The notes under the pieces were generated by a model. The model saw only the letters and a program-made list of their open reading frames with translations. It made no database searches and was not told the origin of the DNA. Source: Armatimonas rosea (GTDB lineage Bacteria > Armatimonadota > Armatimonadia > Armatimonadales > Armatimonadaceae). Taken from it: a stretch of 64,000 bases of DNA. This document shows positions 1 through 8,989 of this stretch, piece by piece; the stretch's first letter is position 1, and the number at the start of each line of letters is the position of its first letter. The position numbers were made by a program, and so were the translations under genes. The stretch is from assembly GCF_014202505.1 (NCBI RefSeq), contig NZ_JACHGW010000001.1:310001-374000 (forward strand). The letters run 5' to 3'.

Positions 1-611
1 GCGCTCTTCCAGAGGGTCGCGCCGGTCTTTTTGTCGAGTGCCACCATCGCGGCCGTCTCACTGCCCGGGCAGACAATCACCTTGTTGCCGTCCACGAGTG
101 GCGACTCAGCATAGGCCCAGACCCCCGCGGTCCCGCCGAAGTCCGTGCGCAGGCTCTTCTTCCAGACCTGCTTGCCGGTTGCTGTATCGACGCAAGCTAG
201 GTCGCCATCCGAGCTGAGCGCGTAGAGGAGCTTGCCATCGACCGTGGGGGTGGAGCGTGCCCCGGGATAGTTGGGCTGCTGCTTCGGGTTGCCCACCGCG
301 CCGAGCCGGGTGGACCAGAGCAGCTTGCCATTGGTGGTGCTGTAGGCGCGGACAAACTCATTCTCCAGCCCCTCGTTGCTCAGCACATAGAGCCGATTCC
401 CCACCACCACCGGAGTCGAGTACCCCGAGCCGATATCCTTCACCTGCCAGACCAGCTTTGGCCCACTCGCAGGCCACGCCTTCAGTAGTCCCTTCTCTTG
501 CGAGATACCATCGCGCTTCGGCCCGCGCCACTGCGCCCAGTCATCGGCCCGCGCCACGGTTCCCACTGCTGTGAGTGCAAGCGCTACCAGCGCCAAATTT
601 CGAATTTTCAT
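1..611 (-). CDS. Secreted PQQ-type beta-propeller protein (3' end outside window)
   Basis: Read on the minus strand from ATG at 611 with no stop before the window edge, so only the first ~203 residues are visible. The start MKIRNLALVALALTAV looks like a signal peptide ending near ARA-DD. After it come the opening DWAQWRGPKRDGIS, and repeated blades with A-x-D-x-x-T-G-K-x-x-W (TTNGKLLWST, DTATGKQVWKKS, DKKTGATLWKS). These are typical of PQQ-binding-like/BamB-like propeller repeats. An A/G-rich ribosome site (AAAGAAAGAAG) lies just upstream. Such proteins are periplasmic; without quinoprotein active-site residues in view I cannot say whether it is an enzyme or a structural propeller. Confidence 0.85.
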   Translation of the reverse strand, partial: MKIRNLALVALALTAVGTVARADDWAQWRGPKRDGISQEKGLLKAWPASGPKLVWQVKDIGSGYSTPVVVGNRLYVLSNEGLENEFVRAYSTTNGKLLWSTRLGAVGNPKQQPNYPGARSTPTVDGKLLYALSSDGDLACVDTATGKQVWKKSLRTDFGGTAGVWAYAESPLVDGNKVIVCPGSETAAMVALDKKTGATLWKS

Positions 612-714
612 AAGTGCTTCTTTCTTTCGCTAAAGTAAGTATGGATGATTATCTCACTATACCTGAGAGCTTATGAGGAGGTTCCTCGGTATAATTTTCT
701 TCCTGTTGCAATTT

Positions 715-888
715 GTGTGAGCCTTGGACGGTAAACGTCCGCGCCCAGAGGGCACCCGGGGCACTTCGTGCCGCCTCCTCGTCCCTCGTCGGTACAAGTA
801 GGCTCGTCGGTACAAGACTAATCTGAGCGAAGCGAACGGCGGAGGGACGACGCCCCAAAGCCGCACGATTTCCGTGCAGGGCTCACAC
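715..888. repeat. MITE-like palindromic element in a 303-bp gene-free gap
   Basis: The gap between the genes starting at 611 and 915 holds no credible gene. It contains a segment bounded by 9-bp inverted ends (GTGTGAGCC at 715-723, GGCTCACAC at 880-888). Inside are a perfect hairpin GGCACTTCGTGCC near 757-769, a direct repeat of CTCGTCGGTACAAG around 784-818, and a ~40-nt block beginning GGACGGTAAACGTCC at 726. That block recurs with few changes at 60777. The element probably does not encode protein; the apparent reading frames across it are fortuitous. Confidence 0.6.
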
Positions 889-914
889 GATCTCCGACAG
901 AAGGATAATATTTC

Positions 915-1703
915 ATGTTCAAGCCCAAGCCGACACTGCCCGCGCGTCTGAAGGTCTTCTTTGCACGGGAGGCACCGGTTGGGGTGATCTTTCGTGAGGG
1001 GCCACGCAAGCGGACTCGGCTGATTCTCTGGCACACGGACACCGATACCTTTGAGCCAGGGCACTGGTTCCTGGGCAAGCTCCAGTTCGGCGATCTCTCT
1101 CCCGACGGCAAGCTGCTGGTCTACGCGGCATCGAAATGGCATAAAAACCACGGTGTCTATGCCGACTCGTGGGTTGCCATCAGCAAGCCTCCCTACGTAA
1201 CCGCTCTGGCATTCTGGTGGACAGCCTGGGGGAGGGGGCAGGCTATTTTTCAGGATAACCAGACACTTGCCCTGGGGCGGTGGCTGGCGATCGGCTCGGA
1301 GCTGCATCCCGATTACGCGCTCGCCCCTTGGCTGAAGGTCACGAAGTACCCCGACGGAATCCCCGTGTCGCCGAGGGGGTGGCAGGTGGTCGGGGAGGGG
1401 GAAGAGCCCCTCTACGAAAAGCCCCTGTCGACACCCCAAGGCCGGTTTTTTCTGCGTGGCCAAGCACGCCAGAGCCGCTCGCCGCTCTACACGCTCTACG
1501 ACTCTTTTGAGCAGGCCACCCAGAACCTAGAGGCAGAGCAGGCCGAGGTCGATCCGCAGGGGCGGCTGATCCTCACGCGCGACGGCAAGCTCTTTGTGGC
1601 GGCCCTCCACGACGAGGGCTCTCTCACGACAACCGAGCTTGCTGACTTCAACGACATGGCCTTCGAGGCGCTCCCGCCCCCCGAGTGGGCCACGAGGTGG
1701 TAG
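915..1703 (+). CDS. Conserved-looking hypothetical protein, 262 aa
   Basis: ATG at 915 is preceded by AAGGAT at 901-906, a good ribosome site. The product is soluble, without signal peptide or membrane segment. It has alternating hydrophobic/polar strands and a segment LSPDGKLLVYAASKWHKNHGVYADSWVAIS that resembles one WD/TolB-like blade. Aromatic residues are frequent (LAFWWTAWGRG). No catalytic motif is recognisable and I assign no function. It stands alone: the upstream gene is divergent and the downstream one convergent, with 6 bases between the stop codons. Confidence 0.75.
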   Translation: MFKPKPTLPARLKVFFAREAPVGVIFREGPRKRTRLILWHTDTDTFEPGHWFLGKLQFGDLSPDGKLLVYAASKWHKNHGVYADSWVAISKPPYVTALAFWWTAWGRGQAIFQDNQTLALGRWLAIGSELHPDYALAPWLKVTKYPDGIPVSPRGWQVVGEGEEPLYEKPLSTPQGRFFLRGQARQSRSPLYTLYDSFEQATQNLEAEQAEVDPQGRLILTRDGKLFVAALHDEGSLTTTELADFNDMAFEALPPPEWATRW

Positions 1704-1709
1704 GACGGT

Positions 1710-4700
1710 CTAGCGCTTGAGGATGTCCTTGAGATTGGGCAGCGTATTGAGCTTGGCACCCGCCGTGAGCTTGAGGGCATCACACTTCTCCCACATACGG
1801 ATGTAGTCCTCGGCGGAGCGAAAGAGCGGCGCGAGCTCCTCGGGGCGCATCCCGGTGTTCTTGATATCCTGGAGCATGTCCGGGAGCAGGCCGTAGTGCG
1901 CCAGGCCATCGAGGTTGAAGTCGAGGTCCCGGGGGCCGATGGTCGAGCGGGTGAGGGCATTGGGTGCCCCGCTGCCGGAGGGAGCAAGGACGAGATAGGC
2001 GCGGCGGGTCATCTCAAAGGCGCGCTGGTAGAGTGCGGCGTCGGGTTCGTTGCGGTTGGTACGGCGGTGCTGCTCCAGAAACGGCAGGTAGTCTGAGGCC
2101 CCGAAAGGGCGGCTCGGGTTGGTGTCCACCCACTGCCGCGCCGCGCGGGCGGCGTGCTGGATATCGGGGCCTTTGTAGAGGTCCACAACCGGGTTCTCCA
2201 CCACCCCGCGAATCCCCTTGGCGATATTGATCATCCACTTGCCAGGGACATCGAAGATCGTCCGGGCGGCCTCCACCAAGAGGCTCCCGGTGGCGCTCAG
2301 CAGGTTCCACTCGAAGATCGGGCCTCCGGCAGGCTCTAGCGGGAGCGCGTCCAGCGGCTTGTTGCCCAGCCCCAGCGCCACGGCCTGGAAGGCATTGCGC
2401 TGGTCGGCGTTGTAGGTGCGATCTCCTGCTCTCTCGTAGGCATCTCCTTCCCACCGGTAGCCGCGGGTGTCGCTCAGGCGGGTGCGGTAGGCCACGGGCG
2501 AGCGCTGGCTATCGACAGCCTGGAGCCGGGTGAGGCCACGGGTCTGCTGGAGGAGCGTGTCGCCCTCCATGGCATGGGCACCGAGCGGGCCAAAGCGCGG
2601 CCCCAGCCCGCCCAGCATCGCCATGTCGGTCGAGAGGGCGACACTCTTGCCCCCCATCTGCTGTATGGCGTAGCGGTAGGCGGTCGCCCAGGAGGTCGAG
2701 CTACCGGGGGCATCTAGCCGCGAGGTCGTCTGGGCGTCTTTTCCCAGCGTGCTGGGCGCGACCATCCCTCCCAGCGCCCTCAGGCGGGCCATGACCTGCG
2801 GCGAGACATCGCTCTCGCAGGGGACCTTGTGGTGGTCGCTGGTGCGGGCGTGGGTGGTGCAGAGCCCCCGGAACGAGCAGTGGCCGGCGATCAGGGGGTA
2901 GCCCTGGACACTGCCCTGTGCCCGGCTCTCCGCGAGGGCGAGGACACGCTGCTGGGTGAGGTCGCTCATGTGGTCGATATCGATCACCATCCCCAGGTCC
3001 ATCAGCCGCTGGATCGCCGCCTCGCCCTTGGGAGTGAGACCCTGTGCGTTCATGTGCCCGGACTTGCTGGCGTAGTCCGGCTTGATCGCACGCACCTGCT
3101 CCAGCAGGGTCGCGGTGTCGAGGAGCATCCCGCCGGGGAGCCGGAGACGGTCTAGCCCCAGGCGGCGCGAGGTCTGTGCCAGCGACGAAAACATATCGCT
3201 GGGGAGGTCGAGAAACGACTCCATCGAGCGGTACTCCACCCCGGCGGCGCGGGCATCGGCATCGGGGCGCATCGGGTGGAGCGTGCCGCGCAGAGCGAAG
3301 TGGTTGAGGTCGAAGATCATGTTGTAGAGCGCGGAGCCGCCCAGGTCGTTGTCGGCGAGGTGGATGGGGAAGATGTGGCGGACGCCGCGCTGGTAGAGCG
3401 TGTTGAGCTCGTCTAGTACATCGGCCTCGGTTGGGTTGGTCTTCTTGCTCAGGTTGCCCAGGCTATCGACCTCGACTCCCAGCACCAGTGCCAGCTTGTT
3501 CTGCTCGATCAGCCGACGGGCCTCCGCAGGGGTCTTGGCGATCCCCATCCAGCTACTGTTGCGCCGCGCGAGCGCCTCTAGCTCCGTGAGCTGGGCATTG
3601 ATCGCATCCCAGTCCGAGACATTGCGGCTCCCTCGGGGCATGAGGTTTCCCAGGAGCTCGGTGTTGACCACGTGGGCCACCATGAGCCGTAGGCCGCCGT
3701 CGTAGGAGCGCCGAATCCACTGCTCGTGCATGTGTTGGTGGGTGCGGGAGTTGAAGCGTGGCCAGCCATCGTGGTTGTGCTCGACCCCACCCGTGCGGTG
3801 CCCAAAGCTCTCCTCCACGGCGTTGTAGGCCAGCTGCGCGATCGCGTCCTGGTCGAGCGGCCCCCAGCCCAGAGCGCGCTGGAGAAAACCGGCGGCCGTG
3901 GGCTCGGGGAGGCCGAAGGCACTGCGGATTCCATTGAAGGCCGACTGGGCAGGCCCCTCGGTGGCGACACTCAGGGTGCCCCTGACCGTCCCCAGCACCG
4001 CATTGGCAGTCTCGTTGGAGACTCCCTTGTAGGTCAAGAAGAGCCGCACCCAGTCGTCCCAGATCGAGACCAGGCTCACGCCATTGCGCACCAGTCCCAG
4101 GATCGCTCCCACATCCCGCAGGCCGGTGCCCCCGATTCCGTGGGCGGGTGTGCAGTCGTGGAGGGCCGTGGCGGGATCGCCGGTGTTGGAGCCCCAGTAC
4201 ATCCCGCCCCAGGCCAGCTGCGCCGCCGGGTGGGTGTGGGTGTCGGCGAAGCCCCAGAGCGGGCGCTTGAGGCTTGGGGCGGGGGGCAGAGGCAAGGGCG
4301 TGGCGGTCTCCGTGAGCTGGATATCATCGACCACGATATAGCCACTGGGGTCCTCGTCGATAATCTGCACCCGCACGGTCTTGCCCATCAGCTCGGCAGA
4401 GATCGGGAGCACCATTCGGCGCAGGGTATCGTCCTGGGGTGCCTCCAGAAACCCGATTCGGACAAACTCGCTATCGACCCGTGGGTACGGGCTGGTGGCC
4501 GGCTCACGGAGCTGGAGCTCGAGACGCGGCCCCGTGCCGGAGGTGCTACTGCCGCGTCGGCCCGCCAGCAGAACCTGCAAGAACGGCTTCTGGAGCGGAA
4601 AGCTCACCGAGCTCAGGCGGCCCCGGCGGCTCCCATTGCGCCCGGTCTGACCCGCGGTCGGTGCGCCGGTGTCGCAGAACCAAGTGCCTTGTGCCTGGAA

Positions 4701-5486
4701 GACCTGGACGGCACTATCGCGGACGGGCACCCAGTAGTCGCCCCCGAGGGGAACCGGGGCTGGGGGCGTGGGCGGGAGCTCCGGGCGTGGAATCGGGCAG
4801 ATCGCCTCCAGCATCGCCTCACTGCCGGACGTGGCGCTCCAGCCTTGGCTCTGCTTCTCAAAGTCCCAGTTGGTCTGCAGGAGCAGCGTGGGCTTGAGGT
4901 TCGGAGGAAGCGTGACCAGCGGCTTGTCTACCACGGGGGGCTGACTTCCCAGCCGTAGCTCCGCCTCTTCGTAGACCGCCGCCTCACCGGGTTTTTCATT
5001 GCCCAGCTTCAACCGGAGCGCCTTGAACTTATCGTCGGGGCTGACCGCAAAGATCAGTGCCAGCGCGCGCTTCTCTCCCGGCGCGACCACCGCCATGCTC
5101 CGTGGCTGGTCGCCCTGGGCCATATCGAGCCCCGTGAGGGCGTAAGTGCCATCGTCATCGGCGACCGCCTCGGCGCTCAGCCACTGAAGCCCCCGCTTGT
5201 CTTTGGAGAGATTGCTCACCTCAAGCTGCACCACAAAGAGCGTCTCACCCTCCTTTGCGCCGAACGCTCTCTGGCTCTTGCCGTAGCGCTCGCTCCACTT
5301 GGGGACCAGCTCCACCTTAGTCACCTGGAGCTGCCACTGCTTCTCAAAAAGCGCAAGCGGCGGCTGTCCCTGTGGGCTCGTGGCACTCACCGCGACTGCG
5401 GAGGGGAGGAGCACCTGTGCCGACACGGGACGAGGTAGTAGACTTGTGACGAGGCAGAGCGACGAGAGCCAGAGGCGGGTGTTCAT
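1710..5486 (-). CDS. Large secreted M19-type dipeptidase/amidohydrolase, 1258 aa
   Basis: Signal peptide MNTRLWLSSLCLVTSLL...VSA-Q, then an Ig-like domain (about 45-190) similar to the one in the upstream gene, then a jelly-roll-like region (about 205-400). The catalytic part begins at WGFADTHTHPAAQ, a metal-binding HxH. It continues with VLGVEVDSLGN, IFPIHLADNDLGG, MVIDIDHMSDLT, LIAGHCSFRG and SVALSTDMAMLGG, the order expected for membrane dipeptidase (peptidase M19)/amidohydrolase barrels. The tail LDFNLDGLAHYGLLPDM is common in large versions of this family. It is much longer than typical M19 enzymes (~350-400 aa) because of accessory domains. It lies 3 bases behind the 5490-6596 gene, so the two are probably co-transcribed. 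Substrate unknown; secreted or periplasmic. Confidence 0.8.
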   Translation of the reverse strand: MNTRLWLSSLCLVTSLLPRPVSAQVLLPSAVAVSATSPQGQPPLALFEKQWQLQVTKVELVPKWSERYGKSQRAFGAKEGETLFVVQLEVSNLSKDKRGLQWLSAEAVADDDGTYALTGLDMAQGDQPRSMAVVAPGEKRALALIFAVSPDDKFKALRLKLGNEKPGEAAVYEEAELRLGSQPPVVDKPLVTLPPNLKPTLLLQTNWDFEKQSQGWSATSGSEAMLEAICPIPRPELPPTPPAPVPLGGDYWVPVRDSAVQVFQAQGTWFCDTGAPTAGQTGRNGSRRGRLSSVSFPLQKPFLQVLLAGRRGSSTSGTGPRLELQLREPATSPYPRVDSEFVRIGFLEAPQDDTLRRMVLPISAELMGKTVRVQIIDEDPSGYIVVDDIQLTETATPLPLPPAPSLKRPLWGFADTHTHPAAQLAWGGMYWGSNTGDPATALHDCTPAHGIGGTGLRDVGAILGLVRNGVSLVSIWDDWVRLFLTYKGVSNETANAVLGTVRGTLSVATEGPAQSAFNGIRSAFGLPEPTAAGFLQRALGWGPLDQDAIAQLAYNAVEESFGHRTGGVEHNHDGWPRFNSRTHQHMHEQWIRRSYDGGLRLMVAHVVNTELLGNLMPRGSRNVSDWDAINAQLTELEALARRNSSWMGIAKTPAEARRLIEQNKLALVLGVEVDSLGNLSKKTNPTEADVLDELNTLYQRGVRHIFPIHLADNDLGGSALYNMIFDLNHFALRGTLHPMRPDADARAAGVEYRSMESFLDLPSDMFSSLAQTSRRLGLDRLRLPGGMLLDTATLLEQVRAIKPDYASKSGHMNAQGLTPKGEAAIQRLMDLGMVIDIDHMSDLTQQRVLALAESRAQGSVQGYPLIAGHCSFRGLCTTHARTSDHHKVPCESDVSPQVMARLRALGGMVAPSTLGKDAQTTSRLDAPGSSTSWATAYRYAIQQMGGKSVALSTDMAMLGGLGPRFGPLGAHAMEGDTLLQQTRGLTRLQAVDSQRSPVAYRTRLSDTRGYRWEGDAYERAGDRTYNADQRNAFQAVALGLGNKPLDALPLEPAGGPIFEWNLLSATGSLLVEAARTIFDVPGKWMINIAKGIRGVVENPVVDLYKGPDIQHAARAARQWVDTNPSRPFGASDYLPFLEQHRRTNRNEPDAALYQRAFEMTRRAYLVLAPSGSGAPNALTRSTIGPRDLDFNLDGLAHYGLLPDMLQDIKNTGMRPEELAPLFRSAEDYIRMWEKCDALKLTAGAKLNTLPNLKDILKR

Positions 5487-5489
5487 GGG

Positions 5490-6596
5490 CTAGTTTCCGC
5501 TCCGCAGGCTACGCACACAGTCGCGGATCGAGAACCAGTCCTGGCTGGTGGGGAAGGCGAGGCCGCGGCCGGTCTCGCGATCGACAATCGTGAGGGTCTT
5601 GGGGTGGACATCTTTAGGAACCCGGAAGAACACCCGGATGTCCTGCTTCTCCCCCTTGCTGAGCTCGCCTGCAAACGGTGTCGGGCGTGTCTCCAGCAAG
5701 AACCCCCCGATCCCACCGGGCGCTTCCTTGATGATCTTCTGGCCATCGTCTGTGGTAAGCACCATGTCAAAGGTACCAAAGTTCAGCCCGACCTTATCGG
5801 CGAGTGCCTGGAAGCTCAGGTGCGCCACGAGAAAGTGATTGCCCTCCCCCGGCTCCTCGTCCCCGTCGATCTTGGCCTCGCTCCACTCCAGGCCGCGCAG
5901 CCCCAGGTCGAACCAGCCCGCGGGCATCACGCAGTCCCGGATTCCCGCGATCACGTCCTTGGCGACCGCTCCCGTGCCCGCCCAGCTCGGGAGCGCGGCG
6001 ATCTTGTCCGTGAGGTCGTAGCGGAGCACCGGGGTGCCGTCCTCGCGCTGGACGATCAGCTTGTGGATGGATTCCTTGGCGGGCACCGTCACCAGCGCCA
6101 GCACCTCAAGCTTCTGGCCTGGCTTGAGAGGAAGATTAAGGCACTCCTTGCGGGTCTTGGGGTTGAGCAGGACAAAGCGCTCGCTATCGGTGCCATCGGG
6201 GGTGACAGCCGTGAGCTTGAGGCCGCCGGGGCTGAGCGCGAGCGGCTGCTGGGTGGGGTTTTGCAGGGTCAGCTTGAGGAGCAAGGTCTTTTCATCGGCC
6301 TTGGGCTGTGCGGGCTTGAACCCCTCGAAGGCGGACTCATAGACCCCGGGGGTGCTGGTGTACTCCGCGCCGGTGACCGTGACATTGAGCGGGGACTCTT
6401 TTCCCAGGGTGTAGGTCGTCGCCAGCTTCCCAAAGTCGCCGGCGAGCTGCTTGGTTCCCAGCACGATGGGGCGGGTCGTGTCGTTGATTGCCGCGGTCTT
6501 GGGCGGAGCCGCGGGCTTTGGCTTGGGCTTCTGCGCCAGGGCCAGCGCTGGCACCGTGAGCAAGAGCACGAGAGAGAGGGAGGTTGTTTTCATCAT
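5490..6596 (-). CDS. Secreted protein with Ig-like domains, 368 aa
   Basis: Starts MMKTTSLSLVLLLTVPALALAQ, a clear signal peptide (second Met at 6593 is an equally possible start). It is followed by a Lys/Pro-rich linker (KPKPKPAAPPK). Two beta-rich regions follow: about 75-175 (LLLKLTLQNPTQQPLALSP) and about 215-345 (HFLVAHLSFQALADKVGL, KQDIRVFFRVPKDVHPKTLTI). The pattern resembles DUF4352-like Ig folds and matches the N-terminal domain of the downstream dipeptidase. That suggests the two act together at the cell surface. No enzymatic motif is visible. It is first in a two-gene unit, divergent from the STAND regulator at 6659. Confidence 0.75.
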   Translation of the reverse strand: MMKTTSLSLVLLLTVPALALAQKPKPKPAAPPKTAAINDTTRPIVLGTKQLAGDFGKLATTYTLGKESPLNVTVTGAEYTSTPGVYESAFEGFKPAQPKADEKTLLLKLTLQNPTQQPLALSPGGLKLTAVTPDGTDSERFVLLNPKTRKECLNLPLKPGQKLEVLALVTVPAKESIHKLIVQREDGTPVLRYDLTDKIAALPSWAGTGAVAKDVIAGIRDCVMPAGWFDLGLRGLEWSEAKIDGDEEPGEGNHFLVAHLSFQALADKVGLNFGTFDMVLTTDDGQKIIKEAPGGIGGFLLETRPTPFAGELSKGEKQDIRVFFRVPKDVHPKTLTIVDRETGRGLAFPTSQDWFSIRDCVRSLRSGN

Positions 6597-6644
6597 GCCC
6601 TATTGTCTGGAGGCGACGTTACACCAAGCGTTACAAAATCGGCG

Positions 6645-6650
6645 TAAAAT
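6645..6650 (+). promoter_or_regulatory. -10 box TAAAAT close to the start of the STAND gene
   Basis: TAAAAT ends 8 bases before the ATG at 6659 and no Shine-Dalgarno-like sequence lies between. If used, transcription would begin at or next to the A of ATG, giving a leaderless mRNA. No good -35 box at standard spacing is seen, so this is a suggestion only. Confidence 0.35.
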
Positions 6651-6658
6651 AGGGACGC

Positions 6659-8989
6659 ATGGTGCTGCAGCTTAAATTTTTCGGAGGATGGGACGCCCGC
6701 TTGGGAGAGGCACCGCTCGCGTGTGGGCGTCAGGCGAGCCGCTTGCTGGCGCTGCTGGCCTGGCGGGCACCGCGCGAGGTGGAGCGGGCGTGGCTGGCGG
6801 AGACACTCTGGCCGGACGCCGACGAGAGCCGGGGGCGTTTTTACCTGCGGCGGACGCTGCTAGAGCTGCGTGAGGCGCTGGGGACGGCGGCGGAGAGCGT
6901 TCTGCATACCGAGGGAAGCCGCCTGCGCCTGACTGTCCGCACCGAGCTCCAGGACTTCGACCAAGCGCTCCAGCGCGGCGATCTCACGGCGGCGCTGGCG
7001 CTCCACACCGGGCCGTTTCTGGCGGGCTGGAGCGACGAGTGGGTGCTGACGGAGCGGACGCGCTGTGAGCAGGCGCTTCTCGTGGTGCGCGAGACCCGTA
7101 CTCTGGAGCGAGAGCGCCACGACAACCTCCCGCAGCCGCTCACGCCTCTGCGTGGCCGTAGCCGCGATGTCGAGCGCTTGGGCGAGCTTCTTGCACAGAG
7201 CCGCCTCGTGACCCTGACCGGTGCGGGTGGGGTTGGCAAGACCCGGCTCGCGCAGGAGGTCGCTCGGGGCTGTGCGAGGCGCTTTCGCCATGGGGCGGTC
7301 TTTGCGGACTTCAGCGCCCTCACCTTAGGCGCATCGCTGAGCGATACCCTGGCCCAGGCGCTAGGGCTGGGCTTTGGGGCGGCCAATGGGGGGCAGGATG
7401 CGGTCCTGCGTGCCCTCCAAGAAAACGAAATACTAATTTTTATTGATAACTGTGAACAAATACTCCCCGATGCAGCGCAGCTGGTGCGCACCCTGCTTAC
7501 GCGGACCACACAGGTTCGGCTCCTCGTGACCAGCCGCGAGCCCCTGCACCTTCCCGGTGAGACGGTCTGGCGTGTCTCCTCCCTCGCCCCCGCCGATGCC
7601 GAGGCGCTCTTCTGTGAGCGCGCCCGCGAGGCCAGCCCGGAGTGGCAGCCGACTCCCGCCGACGAGGCCGCGCTGAGCGTGATCTGCCGCCGCCTGGAGG
7701 GAATCCCCCTGGCCATCGAGCTGGCGGCGACCCAGATCGCGGCGCTCTCCGCGACCGAGCTGGCACAGCGGCTGGAGGGGAGCTTTCTCTCGCTCCTAGG
7801 AGAGGATCTCTCCGCGCCGCCGCGCCACCGGACCCTGGAGGCGGCGATCCGCTGGGGCGTGGAGCTCCTCACCGAGCCCGAGCGCCTGTTCTTTGCCCGG
7901 CTTGCGGTCTTCTCCGGGAGCTGGAGCCTGGAGGCCGCCGAGGCGGTCTGTGCCGATACGCTACTCTCGCAAGAGCAGCTCGCCCCGCTCCTCACTCGGC
8001 TGGTTGGGCGCTCTCTGGTGAGCAAGAGCGAGGGACGCTACCGGTTTCTAGAGCCGCTTCGTGCCTTCGCCGCCACTCTCCCGGAGGCAAAGACCCCGGA
8101 GCTTCAGGCCCGCCACGCCCAGTTCTTCTGCCAGCTCGCGACCCAGCAGCTCCGCGCCCTCCGAACCCACGGCGAGAGCGCGGCGCTGCGGGCACTGGTG
8201 CAGGAGCAGGCCAACCTGGAGGCGGCGCTGGGCCGCTGTGAGACCCCTGAGCGGGTGCGCTGCCTGGGGCTGGCACTAGGGCGCTTTCTCCGTCGCCGTG
8301 GCTACGCCCTCGCTGCCGTGGTGCCGCTGGAGCGCGCGCTGGGCACGGCCCCCGACGATCCCGAGCTGCTCTGTGAGCGTGCCAGCCTGCACCTGGACCT
8401 GGCGGAGTCCGCACTCGCCCACCACTGCGCGACCCAGGCTCTTGCCCAAGGGGGAGATCCACAGGTGCAGGCCGATGCTCACAATCTTATCGGGCAGGCC
8501 GCCGAGCAGGAGCGGGACTTTGCCCGAGCCCACACGCACTTTCTGGAGGCACTGCAACTCTACCGCTCCGTGGGCGAGCAGGCGGGAGCGGCACGGATGC
8601 AGAACAACCTGGGCTACCTGGCGTTTCTCGATCCCAGCCAAGACCGGGTGGCGGCGGAGGAGTCCCTGCGCGAGGCGATCACGGTGCTGGAGGCAAGCGG
8701 GGACCAGCACGCCGTGAGCTCCGCCCTCAACAACCTGGGGAACCTGGCGTTCCTGCGCGCGGACTGGAGGGCGGCCGGAGCTGCCTACGCCGCCTCGCAG
8801 GAGCGTGAGGAGGCACTGGGCAACCCGCTGGGGGTCGCGCGGGCGCTGAGTAACCTGGGCGAGGTTCGGCAGCAGCAAGGGGACCGCGAGTGCGCCCTGA
8901 GCCTCTACAACGATGCCGAGCGGCGCTTCCGTGAGCTGGGAAGCCCGCTGGCCGACTACACCGCACAGCTCAAGGAGAGCCTGGGATGA
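6659..8989 (+). CDS. BTAD-like wHTH + STAND (NB-ARC) ATPase + TPR regulator, 776 aa
   Basis: Residues 1-140 resemble the winged-helix plus BTAD arrangement of SARP-like regulators (LKFFGGWDARL, RQASRLLALLAW, FYLRRTLLELREAL). A STAND NTPase follows: Walker A TGAGGVGKT at 187-195 (Lys194), Walker B ILIFIDN at 258-264 (Asp263), sensor region LLVTSREPLHLPGE, then GIPLAIELAA and a winged-helix region. From about 560 to the end are tetratricopeptide-like repeats with NNLGYLAFL, NNLGNLAFL and SNLGEVRQQQG. These proteins are ATP-driven switches that oligomerise on sensing a ligand. Its stop overlaps the start of the CHAT gene (ATGA at 8986-8989), so the two are translationally coupled and probably partners. 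Confidence 0.85.
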   Translation: MVLQLKFFGGWDARLGEAPLACGRQASRLLALLAWRAPREVERAWLAETLWPDADESRGRFYLRRTLLELREALGTAAESVLHTEGSRLRLTVRTELQDFDQALQRGDLTAALALHTGPFLAGWSDEWVLTERTRCEQALLVVRETRTLERERHDNLPQPLTPLRGRSRDVERLGELLAQSRLVTLTGAGGVGKTRLAQEVARGCARRFRHGAVFADFSALTLGASLSDTLAQALGLGFGAANGGQDAVLRALQENEILIFIDNCEQILPDAAQLVRTLLTRTTQVRLLVTSREPLHLPGETVWRVSSLAPADAEALFCERAREASPEWQPTPADEAALSVICRRLEGIPLAIELAATQIAALSATELAQRLEGSFLSLLGEDLSAPPRHRTLEAAIRWGVELLTEPERLFFARLAVFSGSWSLEAAEAVCADTLLSQEQLAPLLTRLVGRSLVSKSEGRYRFLEPLRAFAATLPEAKTPELQARHAQFFCQLATQQLRALRTHGESAALRALVQEQANLEAALGRCETPERVRCLGLALGRFLRRRGYALAAVVPLERALGTAPDDPELLCERASLHLDLAESALAHHCATQALAQGGDPQVQADAHNLIGQAAEQERDFARAHTHFLEALQLYRSVGEQAGAARMQNNLGYLAFLDPSQDRVAAEESLREAITVLEASGDQHAVSSALNNLGNLAFLRADWRAAGAAYAASQEREEALGNPLGVARALSNLGEVRQQQGDRECALSLYNDAERRFRELGSPLADYTAQLKESLG

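Noticed and set aside
657-1463. 268-aa minus-strand frame opposite the 915-1703 gene
   Set aside because: Low-complexity, Pro/Arg-rich; overlaps a better gene with a good ribosome site and crosses the repeat element.
3726-4958. 410-aa plus-strand frame inside the M19-type dipeptidase gene
   Set aside because: Antisense shadow of GC-rich coding sequence; no motifs; the minus-strand frame has continuous family signatures.
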